Below, piece by piece: positions 48,186 to 58,764 of a stretch of DNA of 64,000 bases. The translations under genes and the position numbers were made by a program. The stretch comes from Dictyobacter formicarum. GTDB lineage: Bacteria > Chloroflexota > Ktedonobacteria > Ktedonobacterales > Ktedonobacteraceae. The stretch's first letter is position 1. Each line of letters opens with the position of its first letter. The notes beneath the pieces were generated by a model. It did not search any database, had not been told where the DNA came from, and was given only the letters and a program-made list of their open reading frames with translations. Location: positions 434,001 through 498,000 of the forward strand of contig NZ_BNJJ01000002.1 in the NCBI RefSeq assembly GCF_016587435.1. Reading direction: 5' to 3'.

Positions 48186-49793
48186 ATGATAGAAACAGTC
48201 CCATCTGGTACAATACTACATGGACGGTATCGTATTGAACGTGTACTAGGTAGCGGTGGCTTTGGCCATGTGTACCTGGCACTCGACCAGGTGACAAATC
48301 AGCAAGCTGCTGTAAAAGAATATTTAGTAACAGGAACAAGTGGTCAGGAGCAACTGAAGCATGAGGCACGTGTGCTCAGCCAGTTACATCATCCCAACCT
48401 ACCTGCCTTCATGGATACCTTTATCGAACGTGGGCGCTACTACGTTGTCTTGAGCTATATTGAGGGAGAGGATCTGACGGATCTGATTCGCCTGACGCGC
48501 CAGCGCAATGAGGTTATTCCTATTGCCCAGATGTTGAGCTGGATCTTATCAATCTGCGATGCTGTAATGTTTATGCATAGCCAGCGTCCAACGGTCATTC
48601 ATCGTGATATCAAGCCAGATAATATCCGTATTACACCCAATGGGACAGCCGTCCTGGTGGATCTGGGCAATGCCAAGGCGGCAGCGGATGGTGCTCGGAC
48701 ACTATTTTTTATTCGTCACCAGGGCACTCCAGGCTATGCGCCACCAGAACAATATCCGGGTGGAACGGGCACGGATGCTCGCTCCGATGTCTATGCGCTG
48801 GGTGGTACTCTCTATTTTGCCTTGCTCGCCGCTGAACCCCCCAGCGTCTCTACGCGCAATCAATCAATCCAGCAAGGCCGCCCGGATCTTCTCTCTCTGC
48901 AGGAGCATCTGGCCAATAATCCGCCCGAAGAAAGTCCAGAAGCTAGCGCTGCCCGTCAGTTCCGCCTGGGTGTGAGCAAGCCAGCAAAACCAGCACCACG
49001 CCACTCGCGTCATATTGCTCAACTGGGAAATGTACCACCAGAGTTATTGAATGCTTTGAATCATATCATTCAGAAGTCGATGGCTCTGCGTCCACGGGAT
49101 CGCTATCAGTATGTAGCGGATTTCGCCAATGATCTGAAAAATGTGATCGCGGCTTTGCCACAGCCACCATCGCCACATCGGCCCAAAGACCCTAATAGCA
49201 CCCAGCCCAATCTGTCTGAGATCTATGATACCCTCCAGGCTAGCAAGGGCAATGCTACCAATCAGCAAAATCCACCGCAGACGCCACCGACGCCCCCTAC
49301 GCGCGGCTCCAATATGGTTTGCCCTCGCTGCAACAATCCGCTGGCCCCCAACGCCTCTTTCTGCCCACGCTGCGGCTTGTCTTTGACCAATCCAGGCAGC
49401 CATCCAAATCTACCGACCCAGCATGCCAGTACTTCTGTATCTCAGGCAGAGCAGACATTGATTATGTCTCAGGAGCAGATGCGACAGGGGGCTCTAGCAC
49501 GCACGCCTGGCCAGAAACCAGGACATATGCAAGTACCGCCCACGACTCCCAGGTCTGATAATTATCCTGCGTATCAGCAAAACAAATCGTCTCAGGCTCA
49601 GGCTATGGCAGTGCCGGCTCAATCGCTTCAATCAAATATGCCAACTGGACATAATTCATCACGCCGACCGACATCTCGATCGGGCGTCACTCAGAATACC
49701 GAGCAAGGAATCCCGCGTTGGCTGATTATTGGCGGCATCGTTATTCTGGTTATCTTGCTTGTAAGCGCTTTCGTACTTATGCGCCATATGTAG
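48186..49793 (+). CDS. Ser/Thr protein kinase with zinc ribbon and C-terminal membrane anchor
   Basis: 535 residues from ATG 48186, where GGAGG lies five bases upstream; an earlier TTG start (48039) has no ribosome site and a non-family tail. Kinase domain about 10-300: ERVLGSGGFGHVYLALDQ, Lys44 in AAVKEYL, the catalytic loop VIHRDIKPDNIRI (Asp141), DLG at 159 (VLVDLGNAK in place of DFG), and GTPGYAPPEQY. A Pro/Gln/Ser-rich stretch surrounds a double-CxxC ribbon (VCPRCNNPLAPNASFCPRCG). The last 25 residues are one membrane helix (WLIIGGIVILVILLVSAFVL) with a tiny outside tail, so the kinase faces the cytoplasm. No sensor domain lies outside. Substrates unknown. Confidence 0.93.
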   Translation: MIETVPSGTILHGRYRIERVLGSGGFGHVYLALDQVTNQQAAVKEYLVTGTSGQEQLKHEARVLSQLHHPNLPAFMDTFIERGRYYVVLSYIEGEDLTDLIRLTRQRNEVIPIAQMLSWILSICDAVMFMHSQRPTVIHRDIKPDNIRITPNGTAVLVDLGNAKAAADGARTLFFIRHQGTPGYAPPEQYPGGTGTDARSDVYALGGTLYFALLAAEPPSVSTRNQSIQQGRPDLLSLQEHLANNPPEESPEASAARQFRLGVSKPAKPAPRHSRHIAQLGNVPPELLNALNHIIQKSMALRPRDRYQYVADFANDLKNVIAALPQPPSPHRPKDPNSTQPNLSEIYDTLQASKGNATNQQNPPQTPPTPPTRGSNMVCPRCNNPLAPNASFCPRCGLSLTNPGSHPNLPTQHASTSVSQAEQTLIMSQEQMRQGALARTPGQKPGHMQVPPTTPRSDNYPAYQQNKSSQAQAMAVPAQSLQSNMPTGHNSSRRPTSRSGVTQNTEQGIPRWLIIGGIVILVILLVSAFVLMRHM

Positions 49794-49844
49794 CTTCGGT
49801 TTCCTGGCCTTTATGGCCGGGCCGATTGCTCAGCCCTCTCGGCT

Positions 49845-50942
49845 TTATTCCCACATTTCTGCGAATGAACGACGTACACGTCCCAACCAGGCTGGTAATG
49901 AGGTTGCCCAGGCCAAGCGCTCTAAAAGGTCGTCGATCACTGCGCTTTCAGTTTCTTCGCCAGCGTAGAAGAGGTCTTCTAGTGGCCCATTCAGAGTTGC
50001 GATGGGAGAGACAAGCATGAGGGCATCCACCAGCAGGTTAGCCTCTCCTTTGACCGGCGGACAGAAGTCACGATATCCCTGTAAGAAACTACGTACACGC
50101 TCAGGTTCCATCCCGCGCTTGACAAGCGGAGGCGTGACGTTACTACCAGGTAACCAGGCCAGGGCACCGAAGTAAAAGAGGGCGTAAGCAACTTCAAAGA
50201 TGCGTTTCTCCCAGCGGGCCGCTTCAAACCCGGTCACTGCGCTAACCCCGAACGGTCCAAAGCGCAGGTTCAAGGCATGATAGTCGCCATGGATATGAAA
50301 TTCGGGCAAGGCATGATTACCTCCAATCGACATCATAGCTTGAGGCAGGACGGCTTCCCATTGGTCAGCCCATTCTTGAAGCGAGGAGGAGACGGCCTGG
50401 AGCGATCCTTCAGCGGCTCTGCTACGAGCGAGATTGAGATAACCCTGGACCAGGCTACCGATCTGAGCATCAACCGGCCAGCGATTCTGCTCTCCCCGGT
50501 ACTGCTGAGATGCCTGGTGAATACGTCCCAGCATCGCTCCTGCCGACTCAACCCAGTCCAGGCTACGTCGACTAGAGGTACTGAAAAGCTCTCCTCCAAT
50601 CTGTTGATGGATTTCAAAGAAGTCTTCACCTATTTGTACCGTTGGATCACCCTGTGGCGTGCGCAAAAAAGATGGTACCGGGATGCCTGCGTTCTGAAGG
50701 TGCTGCTGAAATGCATAACGAAAATGCACATCTTCGCCCAGCGGCCCCAGCGGGCGCTCACGCAATACATAGGGCTGTCCAGCTATCTCAACTGCCAGAC
50801 TCAAATTATCACTGTTTCCCGCATCTAGCGGTCCCAGATTTTTCCAGGTAGAAATGCCAAAAGCCTGCATGACCTCGTTGAGATCAAGCAGGTTTTCGTC
50901 TATAGAATTGCCTTCAAGTGGTTGTTGTTCGAATTCGTTCAT
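49845..50942 (-). CDS. APH/phosphotransferase-fold protein with altered catalytic motif
   Basis: 365 residues. The aminoglycoside-phosphotransferase/CotS fold is visible: N-lobe FGISTWKNLGPLDAGNSDNL and LAVEIAGQPYVLRERPLG (lysine replaced by Arg in the beta-3 position), and the Brenner-type loop HIHGDYHALNLRF (His218, Asp220, Asn225), which binds ATP-Mg. The next motif, normally Asp-Phe-Asp/Glu, reads TGFEAARWEKRIFEVAYAL: Gly238 and Glu240, so the metal-binding Asp is missing. It may be inactive as a kinase or use another metal arrangement. It follows the rhodanese gene by 24 bases on the same strand, probably an operon. No antibiotic-resistance claim is justified. Confidence 0.8.
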   Translation of the reverse strand: MNEFEQQPLEGNSIDENLLDLNEVMQAFGISTWKNLGPLDAGNSDNLSLAVEIAGQPYVLRERPLGPLGEDVHFRYAFQQHLQNAGIPVPSFLRTPQGDPTVQIGEDFFEIHQQIGGELFSTSSRRSLDWVESAGAMLGRIHQASQQYRGEQNRWPVDAQIGSLVQGYLNLARSRAAEGSLQAVSSSLQEWADQWEAVLPQAMMSIGGNHALPEFHIHGDYHALNLRFGPFGVSAVTGFEAARWEKRIFEVAYALFYFGALAWLPGSNVTPPLVKRGMEPERVRSFLQGYRDFCPPVKGEANLLVDALMLVSPIATLNGPLEDLFYAGEETESAVIDDLLERLAWATSLPAWLGRVRRSFAEMWE

Positions 50943-50966
50943 GGAATGTTGGTCTCGATGTTCCCC

Positions 50967-51851
50967 TTAGATTTCTACTGGCAGGTCCTGACGAATACCC
51001 CATTCGTTCCAGGAGCCGTCGTAGTTGGTTAATTGTGGATAGCCTAGCATCGCCAGGCTAAACAACACGGTCGTGGCTGCGACACCACCATTGCAATACG
51101 CGACCACATGCTGCTCTGGCGCGAGATTGGCCGCTTTAAAGATGTTCTGCAATTCCTCAGTCGAGCGAAACGTTCCATCTTCAGGATTGATTAATTCTTC
51201 ACGCGGCAGGCTGATAGCTCCTGGAATATGGCCCGCGCGGCCTGCGCCACGCACGACAGTACCTGTATATTGGCCGCTGTCTCGTGCATCTACCAGGGTG
51301 GTGCCCTTCTGATTGATCAGCGCAAGTACCTCTTCAGCAGTTGCACGCAGTTGGGGCTGTGGTTTCGGGGTAAAGGTAGCACGTGGGTAACTGGGTACGA
51401 TACGATCCACAGGGCGCCCTTCACCTTTCCATTTGGTGAGCCCGCCATTCAAGACGACTACGCGTGTGTGCCCATAGTAGTTCAGGGCCCACCAGAGCCG
51501 TGTCGCAAACTGTGAGGCGGGATGTGTATCATATACCACTACCAGATGTTGATCCCCGATACCTACACGCGCCATGGCATCTGCAAACTGGTCGGCAGGA
51601 GCCAGTTGCGCCTCGACAGGATCAGCATGATCTACAATATCTTGCGTCCAATCGATATAGACCGCTCCCGGAATATGCTCCTGAGCATACTCTTCAGGAG
51701 CACCTACATACACAGCTTCTTGCTGTCCATCCTTCATCACGGTTCGTACATAACCACGCATATCAACTACGCGAATGGCAGGATCAAACAGGTTTTCCTC
51801 TAGCCACGCGGTTTCCACCAGAAATTGCGAGCGGCGCTCCTGTTCCATCAT
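50967..51851 (-). CDS. sseA: Sulfurtransferase with two rhodanese domains (thiosulfate/3-mercaptopyruvate type)
   Basis: 294 residues, tandem rhodanese domains. The N-terminal inactive domain has FLVETAWLEENLFDPAIRVV, EEYAQEHIPGAVYIDWTQDI; the C-terminal active domain carries ATAEEVLALINQKGTTLVDA and the catalytic Cys in HVVAYCNGGVAATTVLFSLA. The loop CNGGVAAT fits a thiosulfate sulfurtransferase (CRxGxx[RT]) more loosely than a mercaptopyruvate one (CGSGVTA), so the acceptor is uncertain. It moves sulfane sulfur, for example to cyanide or thiols, in the cytosol. AGAGG lies eight bases before the first of two adjacent ATGs (51851). Followed by the APH-fold gene. Confidence 0.92.
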   Translation of the reverse strand: MMEQERRSQFLVETAWLEENLFDPAIRVVDMRGYVRTVMKDGQQEAVYVGAPEEYAQEHIPGAVYIDWTQDIVDHADPVEAQLAPADQFADAMARVGIGDQHLVVVYDTHPASQFATRLWWALNYYGHTRVVVLNGGLTKWKGEGRPVDRIVPSYPRATFTPKPQPQLRATAEEVLALINQKGTTLVDARDSGQYTGTVVRGAGRAGHIPGAISLPREELINPEDGTFRSTEELQNIFKAANLAPEQHVVAYCNGGVAATTVLFSLAMLGYPQLTNYDGSWNEWGIRQDLPVEI

Positions 51852-51996
51852 ACATATTCCTCTCTATTATAGTATCCTTACACTTACAGTACCCTTACAC
51901 GGATCAAAGCAACGAGGAAAGAGAACCACTACTTCCCAGGCCCCATAATAATGGCTCATGATAGTGAAGGATACTGAACGTGTCAAGTGATTTGCG

Positions 51997-52536
51997 CTAA
52001 GCGAATAAGCCGGCAGCATCGGGATTATCCGTGCTGACAAAATGGGCCGGTGAGCCAAAGATGGTCATCGGTTTTACATTCAGGATACGCATGGATGTGT
52101 TGGGGGTCTGAGTGGTCACATAGCGTTGTACGACCAGACCCAGCGGACGCGCCAGCACAAGGGCTGCGGTTGAAGCCAGAATAACGTTGTTAGCAGTGCT
52201 GTAAGGTCGGCGTAATTTGGCAACCACCATGGAAGAGAGACCCGTTAGCAGACCCGCTACAGCCAGGTTGGTGCCACAGCGCTCATGCACTGCCAGTTCA
52301 GGCTGCGAGGTTCGCAGCAGTTCTAAAGCCTTCTGCGCCGCTGGCAAGATCGCTTCGGTTGGCACATCCCCAAACACAAAAAAGCCGGCAGCAAATGAGA
52401 TGCCAGAAAAACGCACCTCAGGAAATTTACGGGAAAGCAAGACGATGGTGGCATGCTCTAGTGCGTGATTCTGTTTGACTGCACCACCTAATAACATCTG
52501 CTGGGCAACTTGTACGACGGGATTGATAGAACTCAT
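51997..52536 (-). CDS. DUF6391-type small membrane-associated protein
   Basis: 179 residues from ATG 52536 (GGAAGG ten bases upstream; the frame is open 18 codons further). Recognisable piece: KQNHALEHATIVLLSRKFPE, the NHALEHAT signature typical of DUF6391 proteins in Chloroflexota and cyanobacteria. The central part FSGISFAAGFFVFGDVP and NLAVAGLLTGLSSMVVAKLR is partly hydrophobic and could form one to two membrane segments. The C-terminus (MRILNVKPMTIFGSPAHFVS) is not distinctive. No function is known. Convergent features nearby give no further clue; ribosome context supports the shorter start. Confidence 0.75.
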   Translation of the reverse strand: MSSINPVVQVAQQMLLGGAVKQNHALEHATIVLLSRKFPEVRFSGISFAAGFFVFGDVPTEAILPAAQKALELLRTSQPELAVHERCGTNLAVAGLLTGLSSMVVAKLRRPYSTANNVILASTAALVLARPLGLVVQRYVTTQTPNTSMRILNVKPMTIFGSPAHFVSTDNPDAAGLFA

Positions 52537-52648
52537 AGTTTTCCGTCCTTCCATAGGAGCAGGCAACCTGGTACCCATTGGCACCAACATAAAGGCCTGA
52601 CTGCTTTCGTGTCGTTACTATCTTCCTGCTCACTTCTCGTGTGGATAG

Positions 52649-54094
52649 TTATGGACCATATGTAATATTAAATACGACTATTTCGTCCCCAAAGTTTATG
52701 ACATCACCGTCATTGAGCATGACAGCTTGAAAAATTCGCACATTATTGACCAGTGTGCCGTTGGAACTGCCAACATCATCCAGGTACCAGTGTCCTTCTG
52801 AAAACCAGAGCCGCGCATGCCGCCGTGATACGGAACGGCCGGGAATGATCAGGTCGTTGCCATTGGTACGCCCAACGGTCGTCACATCCTGATGGAAGCG
52901 ATAAGAACGTCCCACCAGGGCCTCCGGCCCGGTCTGTAACGTCAGGCGGGCCAACACCGGACGTCCATTGACCAGGTAGGTATCTTTACTGGCACGCGGA
53001 TTAGATAATTCATCACCGCAGGTTGTACAGTAGAGCCGTGACCCTGGGTTGGACGCACCACAACGGAAACAGATAACCGACGAGCCAGCCAGGGATTTGC
53101 TGGGCATAGAGCTTATACCCGATCCAGAACCACTGGATTGGTTCGTCATGGCGCCAGGATTTGATCCACTTTCCACTGCAGGGGTGATCGGCGCTACTCT
53201 GTACAGGCGTGGCAAAGATAAACGGGATGAAGCTAGCGCGCCTGTCAGGGCTTCTATCAAGTCTTCCGCTGCCTGATAACGATCAGCTGCTTGTTTGGCA
53301 GTCATCTTTTGCACCACCTGGATGACAGGTGTTGGCACACCTTCAGCCGCCATGCGCTCAACCGGCAACGGTTCGTTCAGGTGCTTGACAGTAATCGTCA
53401 AAGGGCTATCGGCGATAAATGGAACACGGCCAGTCAAACAATGGAAGAGCACAATACCTAGCGAATAAATGTCGCTCCGGCGATCTACTTTTTGCCCCAT
53501 GCCTTGCTCTGGCGCCATATATTGTGGCGTGCCAATACCAGTACCCACACGTGTTAAATTGGTCGATTCCTCAAGGATCTTGGCAATGCCAAAGTCTGAC
53601 AGCAAGAGATGCCCATCGCGGCGCAGTAACATATTAGCAGGCTTGACATCACGATGAATAATGCCGTTGCGGTGTGCACAATCCAAACCTTCAGCCGCCT
53701 GGATGATAAAATCGACTGCCTCGGGAACTGATAATGCATGTTTGAGGCGATCTTTGAGCGTTCCACCATCCACATATTCCATGACGATATATGTTATATT
53801 ATCCTGCTCGCCGAAATCATGTATTTGCACTATATTGGGATGCGCAAGTTTCGCTACCGAACGAGCTTCCTGGACAAACCTTTTGACAAACACAGGGTCT
53901 TTTGCATGATAGGCAGGTAAAACTTTGATTGCTACATGACGATCAAGGGTTGGTTGATATGCTTTGAAGACCGTCGCCATACCACCAGTTCCAATACGTT
54001 CAACGATACGATACTGTCCCAGGGATTTCCCTATGAGTGTGTTCATATCGCCGCTGTTTCCTGCTTGTTGAGGATAGTTATTTCCTGGTTGCAT
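52649..54094 (-). CDS. Ser/Thr protein kinase with zinc ribbon and C-terminal FHA domain
   Basis: 481 residues from ATG 54094 (AGGG/GAGGGAG upstream); earlier starts lie inside a leader hairpin. Kinase domain about 15-280: VERIGTGGMATVFKAYQPTL, IKVLP with the ATP Lys, HRDVKPANMLLRRDGHLLLS, DFGIAK, GTPQYMAPEQG. A Ser/Gly-rich stretch precedes a double-CxxC ribbon (VICFRCGASNPGSRLYCTTCG). The FHA domain (about 400-478) has TTVGRTNGNDLIIPGRSVSR followed by RHARLWFSEGHWYLDDVGSS and NGTLVNNVRI, so it should bind phosphothreonine and recruit phosphorylated partners or the kinase itself. Cytoplasmic, no membrane helix. Promoter at 54253-54281 with a 12-bp hairpin in the leader. Confidence 0.92.
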   Translation of the reverse strand: MQPGNNYPQQAGNSGDMNTLIGKSLGQYRIVERIGTGGMATVFKAYQPTLDRHVAIKVLPAYHAKDPVFVKRFVQEARSVAKLAHPNIVQIHDFGEQDNITYIVMEYVDGGTLKDRLKHALSVPEAVDFIIQAAEGLDCAHRNGIIHRDVKPANMLLRRDGHLLLSDFGIAKILEESTNLTRVGTGIGTPQYMAPEQGMGQKVDRRSDIYSLGIVLFHCLTGRVPFIADSPLTITVKHLNEPLPVERMAAEGVPTPVIQVVQKMTAKQAADRYQAAEDLIEALTGALASSRLSLPRLYRVAPITPAVESGSNPGAMTNQSSGSGSGISSMPSKSLAGSSVICFRCGASNPGSRLYCTTCGDELSNPRASKDTYLVNGRPVLARLTLQTGPEALVGRSYRFHQDVTTVGRTNGNDLIIPGRSVSRRHARLWFSEGHWYLDDVGSSNGTLVNNVRIFQAVMLNDGDVINFGDEIVVFNITYGP

Positions 54095-54192
54095 AACCCT
54101 GACGACTCCCTCTATTCCTGCCGTGTGATCTATGAAATGACTGGAATATCCACTTTCAGCAATATATCCATGATAGATACATTGCTGACCCG

Positions 54193-54281
54193 TGGTCTGA
54201 CCCACCATTGATGGGTCAGACCAGACGGTCGATGGTTCTTCTCTTCATTCTGATTATACAGGTATTAACGCGTCATGTCGA
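54193..54281 (-). promoter_or_regulatory. Promoter and leader hairpin of the FHA kinase
   Basis: On the minus strand TCGACA (54281-54276), 17-base spacer and TATAAT (54258-54253): near-consensus. About 25 bases after the predicted start lies a perfect 12-bp inverted repeat, TGGTCTGACCCA (54193-54204) and TGGGTCAGACCA (54212-54223), loop of seven. It may be an operator straddling the early transcript or an attenuator; no U-run follows. The same hairpin also lies downstream of sucB. Confidence 0.55.
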
Positions 54282-54299
54282 GCGAAACAGCGTATCGAA

Positions 54300-55598
54300 T
54301 TATCCTTCAAGAAGGAGGGATTCCGGGTCTTCAACCAATTCTTTGATAGTGGCGAGGAAACGCACAGCTTCACTACCATCAACAATCCGGTGGTCGTAGG
54401 AGAGGGCGACATACATCATCGGACGAATGACGACCTGACCATTGAGGGCGATCGGGCGCTGCTCGATCTTGTGCATGCCGAGAATACCAACCTGGGGTGC
54501 ATTCAAGATTGGGGTCGACAGTAAGGAGCCAAAGATGCCACCATTAGTGATGGTAAAGGTCCCTCCCTGCAAATCATTGAGTGTGAGCGCATTGGCACGG
54601 GCACGTTTGGCCAGTTCAGCAATCTCGCGCTCGATCTGAGCAAATCCTTTGCGATCAGCGTCACGCACTACGGGCACGACCAGTCCTTCGTCGGTAGAGA
54701 CGGCGATACTGATATCGTAGTAGTGTTTGAGCACAAGATCGGTGCCCTGAATCTCGGCATTTAAGCGGGGATAGGCCTTCAAAGCACCAACGGCGGCCTT
54801 GGTAAAGAAAGACATAAAGCCTAGTGAAACATTATGCTTTTCTTTAAAAGCGTCTTTGCGACGGCTGCGCACATCCATAACTGCGGTCATGTCGATTTCG
54901 TTAAATGTCGTGAGCATAGCCGCAGTATGCTGAGCTTCAACCAGGCGCTGAGCAATAGTCTGGCGCCGACGCGACATACGGATGCGCTCCTCGCCTCGTG
55001 CATCTGTGGTGACCGGCTGAGTAACTCTGGCTGTTGGTGCCGGGGCTTCTGGCTGGGTCAGAGCTGCTGGCGTCTGCGTCCCATTAGCAACAGCGATCGA
55101 TGGTTCTTGTCCGTTTTGTTCCAGATAGCTAATAACGTCTTCTTTCGTGACACGTCCATGAGGGCTACTGCCTCGCACTTGCGAGATATCTACGTGATGC
55201 TCTGCGGCAATGCGGCGCGCCAATGGGGATGGCGGGCGCTGGGTGTCAGAAAATACAGCTGTCTCCTCTATGCTGGCCGATTTCTGTGCTTGCTTCTTGT
55301 CGGATGTCGTTTCAGCAGTTGTTGATGTTGCCTGAGGAGAAGCGCCATTGCTCGCAGCCGCTCCTTCACCAATTATACAAATAGCTTCACCAACCGCAAC
55401 CACATCTCCAACCTGCTTTAATACTTTCTGGAGAACGCCATCTTGCTCGGCATTCACCTCAACATTAATTTTATCGGTCTCGAGTTCGGCAAGGGTGTCG
55501 CCGCGCTTCACGACGTCACCCTCTTTCTTTAACCAGGATGCGATTGTTGCATCGACAATTGACTCTCCCAGGGCAGGGACTTTAACTTCAACGGACAT
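54300..55598 (-). CDS. sucB: Dihydrolipoyl succinyltransferase, E2 of 2-oxoglutarate dehydrogenase
   Basis: 432 residues. Lipoyl domain 1-75 with the lipoylated Lys in [17 protein letters not shown]; an Ala/Ser/Thr linker; peripheral subunit-binding domain about 125-160 ([32 protein letters not shown]); and the C-terminal acyltransferase with HIS in [20 protein letters not shown]. It transfers the succinyl group to CoA. The DHRIVDG motif is intact. Placed directly after sucA with which it overlaps by 11 bases, and GGAGG lies six bases before its ATG within sucA. No lpd (E3) gene is linked. Length and domain order match bacterial SucB. Confidence 0.96.
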   Translation of the reverse strand: MSVEVKVPALGESIVDATIASWLKKEGDVVKRGDTLAELETDKINVEVNAEQDGVLQKVLKQVGDVVAVGEAICIIGEGAAASNGASPQATSTTAETTSDKKQAQKSASIEETAVFSDTQRPPSPLARRIAAEHHVDISQVRGSSPHGRVTKEDVISYLEQNGQEPSIAVANGTQTPAALTQPEAPAPTARVTQPVTTDARGEERIRMSRRRQTIAQRLVEAQHTAAMLTTFNEIDMTAVMDVRSRRKDAFKEKHNVSLGFMSFFTKAAVGALKAYPRLNAEIQGTDLVLKHYYDISIAVSTDEGLVVPVVRDADRKGFAQIEREIAELAKRARANALTLNDLQGGTFTITNGGIFGSLLSTPILNAPQVGILGMHKIEQRPIALNGQVVIRPMMYVALSYDHRIVDGSEAVRFLATIKELVEDPESLLLEG

Positions 55599-58446
55599 AG
55601 TTTCCTCCGGGTTGTTTCAGCGGTAAAGTGGAGGCTTCCTTGATGATTTTTTCCTGCTCTGCAATATAAAGATCCCAGAAGCCCGCCGCTGGACTTGATC
55701 GTTCGGGACGAGAGATGACATCGATGGTGACCGTGTTGTCGACGATATCTGACAAACGAGGAGAGATATAACTCCACGCTCCCATATTTCTTGGCTCCTC
55801 TTGTACCCAGATTATCTCACGCGCATGTGGATAATTTGCCAGGACTTTTTTGATTTCTTCTCCAGGGAACGGATAGAGCATTTCTACCCGCACAATGGCG
55901 ATATCATCATTATGGGCACGGCTGTCGTGCGCAAGCAAGTCGATGGCTATTTTGCCTGTACAGAGAATAACACGTCGAACGTCCTTTGGACGCTGATTCG
56001 CCCTCTGGTCATCCAGTACCGATTGGAAGGTGCCCTGGACCAGATCCTCTAATTTAGATGCTGATTGTGCGTTGCGCAAGAGGGCCTTGGGCGACATGAT
56101 TATTAATGGCCTTGGATAGTTCTTGAGATTATGGGCCTGTAAGCGCAGTAGATGATAATACTGGGCCGCGGTCGAGCAGTTGGCTACACGCCAGTTGTCC
56201 TGGGCTGCCAGCTGCAGGTAGCGCTCCAGGCGCGCGCTGGAATGTTCTGGTCCCTGTCCCTCGTACCCATGAGGCAATAACATAACAATTGATGAGTTCT
56301 GCTTCCATTTAGCTCGGCCCGAGGCGATAAATTGATCAATAATGACCTGGGCTACATTGGAAAAATCACCAAATTGAGCTTCCCACAACACCAGCGTGTC
56401 TGGCGCGTGGACGCTATAACCGTACTCAAATCCCAGTGCTCCGACTTCACTCAATGGGCTATTATAAATGGAAAACGATGCCTGTGAGTCGAGCAGATGT
56501 TGCAGTGGGATATAGGTTTCATTGCTATCAGAGCTATGCAGGACCGCGTTGCGATGGCTAAATGTGCCTCGCTCTACATCCTGGCCCGTCAGGCGAATGG
56601 GAGTCCCTTCAGCCAGAATAGAGGCAAAAGCCAGGGCTTCGGCCTGTCCCCAGTCGATGCCACCTTCTGGTCTCAGGGTAGTCGCGCGGCGCTGTAAAAT
56701 ACGCGCCAGTTTGGAATTAGGTGTAAAGCTCTTGGGCCAGCTCAATAGTTCGTCGTTGTACGCTCGCACCTGTTCCGCCGACATGGTCGGGGGAACTTCC
56801 AATGTTGGGCGAACTCGCTTGCTTAACTTCTGTTCCTGGGTAGTATATACTCCCTCATCGGCCTCGCGCTTGGCTTGCTCTAGAACCGCAAAGGCATCAT
56901 TCACCAGGGCCTCGGCCTCACCAGGCTCGATCTGCTTCTGTTGCTCTAGCATACGGGCATAGAGCTCACGAACTGTTGGATGCGTGCGAATAATTTCATA
57001 CATCTGGGGCTGAGTAAATGCCGGTTCGTCGCCTTCGTTATGACCCCAACGACGATAGCCAACCAGGTCGACTACCACATCTTTATGAAATTGATCTCGA
57101 TAGGCATGCGCAATACGTACAGCGGTTAAACACGCATAAGGATCATCAGCATTAACATGAATTATTGGTATACTAAAGCCTTTGGCCAGGTCGCTGGCAA
57201 AGGGCGTAGATCGGCTATCTTCAGGATCTGTAGTAAAGCCTAACTGATTATTAGCAATAATATGAATAGTTCCACCCACCCAATACCCACGTAAATGCCA
57301 TAGATTCATTGTTTCCGCGACCACACCTTCACCCGGGAATGCGGCGTCGCCGTGGATGAGGATCGGTAACGTTTTATCTACATCTTGTAATGGAGCACCT
57401 GCGACTGTACGAATCTCTTGCGAGGCACGCGACATCCCCCCGATTATGGGATTCACAAATTCTAGATGGCTCGGATTTGGCGATAGAATGACCTTGAGAT
57501 CGACAGCCGCTCCTTCGCCAAAGAGGTGTTCAGCCCCTAAATGATATTTGACGTCACCGGTCCAGCCAAAGCCAAAGCTATCGGTTAAGGGCACTCCCTC
57601 TTCATGTTTGGAGTGCACGAACTCGGCAAGGATAGCACCATAGGGCTTGCCCAGCACATGGGCTAATACGTTCAGGCGCCCACGATGCGCCATGCCAATC
57701 ACTACTTCTTTGGTCTCTGAGTCTATGGCGCCTGAGATAATTTCATCTAACATCGGCACCAGCATATCGATGCCTTCAATGGAAAAACGCTTCTGACCGG
57801 TATAGTTCTGGTGGATATAACGTTCAAACACCTCAATCTGGGTCAGGCGCTTTAATAACTTGCGCGCATCGGCCGCTTTTGGATCGCGATGATATAAATT
57901 TAGTCCGACGGTATCGCGCAACCAGCGCCGCTCATCGGGGCTTTTCACCTGGTCGAACTCGTAGCTAATGGTGCCCGAGTACATTCGCTTGAGGGCGGCA
58001 ACCGCCTCTAATGCGTTCTCAACCCCTTCTGCTGAATGACCACCTATGACCCGAGGGGACAACTGCGCCAGGTCTACCTGCGACAGACCATATGTCTCAG
58101 GTAGCAGCGCAGGATCGCCGATTGGTTCGCTTCCCAGGGGATCCAGGTGAGCTCCCAGATGCCCTTTTTCACGAATAGCATGAGCATAGGTAGAAGCAGC
58201 GACAATCTTCATCACCTGGGTGCGCGAGTATGCCGGGGTATCTTCGAGGGCTTCGGCTGGTGCGGGAGGAGCTGACACAGCACCTGTGCCTCGCGAGCTT
58301 GCGGCTGCGCTCGCGTCTTCAGCCGCCCAGGAATCAAATGTTGCGCGCGTCGCAGCATCAACGGACTCTGGATCCCGCTGATAACGCTCATAAAGTTCCT
58401 GAACATAGCCTGCATTTGGACCATAAAATTTCTCTAGATTTTGCAT
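55588..58446 (-). CDS. sucA: 2-oxoglutarate dehydrogenase E1 component
   Basis: 952 residues. N-terminal E2-binding-type segment [20 protein letters not shown], then thiamine diphosphate domains. Seen: [50 protein letters not shown] (ThDP pocket), [53 protein letters not shown] and [20 protein letters not shown] (metal- and cofactor-binding GDxN-like region), LRRHxxRxxPLI-like KPxxLLR region reading [20 protein letters not shown]. Oxidatively decarboxylates 2-oxoglutarate and succinylates the E2 lipoyl arm. It leads the operon, with AAGGAA before its ATG. Size agrees with the family. Confidence 0.97.
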   Translation of the reverse strand: MQNLEKFYGPNAGYVQELYERYQRDPESVDAATRATFDSWAAEDASAAASSRGTGAVSAPPAPAEALEDTPAYSRTQVMKIVAASTYAHAIREKGHLGAHLDPLGSEPIGDPALLPETYGLSQVDLAQLSPRVIGGHSAEGVENALEAVAALKRMYSGTISYEFDQVKSPDERRWLRDTVGLNLYHRDPKAADARKLLKRLTQIEVFERYIHQNYTGQKRFSIEGIDMLVPMLDEIISGAIDSETKEVVIGMAHRGRLNVLAHVLGKPYGAILAEFVHSKHEEGVPLTDSFGFGWTGDVKYHLGAEHLFGEGAAVDLKVILSPNPSHLEFVNPIIGGMSRASQEIRTVAGAPLQDVDKTLPILIHGDAAFPGEGVVAETMNLWHLRGYWVGGTIHIIANNQLGFTTDPEDSRSTPFASDLAKGFSIPIIHVNADDPYACLTAVRIAHAYRDQFHKDVVVDLVGYRRWGHNEGDEPAFTQPQMYEIIRTHPTVRELYARMLEQQKQIEPGEAEALVNDAFAVLEQAKREADEGVYTTQEQKLSKRVRPTLEVPPTMSAEQVRAYNDELLSWPKSFTPNSKLARILQRRATTLRPEGGIDWGQAEALAFASILAEGTPIRLTGQDVERGTFSHRNAVLHSSDSNETYIPLQHLLDSQASFSIYNSPLSEVGALGFEYGYSVHAPDTLVLWEAQFGDFSNVAQVIIDQFIASGRAKWKQNSSIVMLLPHGYEGQGPEHSSARLERYLQLAAQDNWRVANCSTAAQYYHLLRLQAHNLKNYPRPLIIMSPKALLRNAQSASKLEDLVQGTFQSVLDDQRANQRPKDVRRVILCTGKIAIDLLAHDSRAHNDDIAIVRVEMLYPFPGEEIKKVLANYPHAREIIWVQEEPRNMGAWSYISPRLSDIVDNTVTIDVISRPERSSPAAGFWDLYIAEQEKIIKEASTLPLKQPGGNYVR

Positions 58447-58764
58447 GTATATTCCTTAGGTTACATTAACACAGTTTGTATAACTTACGGAACACGAAAT
58501 TGAGGAATGAGCCTCGTTGCTCGTGTCTCTGATCCAGCTATTGTATTCTACCACGTACTATGGTATCATAGCTTTACCATACTCCAAAATATTCACGGTA
58601 CTAACGCCTACAGGACTTAGGACGAATAAGCATACCCTTTCGTTTCTTTAATGCTAAACACCTGAAATCCTATCGTGCAGAGAGAACATGAATATTGGAA
58701 CACAATAGATAGACTTGCTCGCGCTCTGCGCGAGAAGCATACATTAACGATAATTACAGCATAA
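58447..58764. other. Divergent intergenic region, sucA versus the T-box unit
   Basis: No gene. A 17-base hairpin CTCGCGC-TCT-GCGCGAG (58718-58734) lies about 35 bases before the T-box region and overlaps a possible promoter (TTGCTC 58715-58720, then CATACA after 17 bases). The sucA promoter was not pinned down. Confidence 0.35.

Noticed and set aside
51464..51961. 165-codon plus-strand frame antisense to the rhodanese gene
   Set aside because: His- and Pro-rich mirror frame, no ribosome site.
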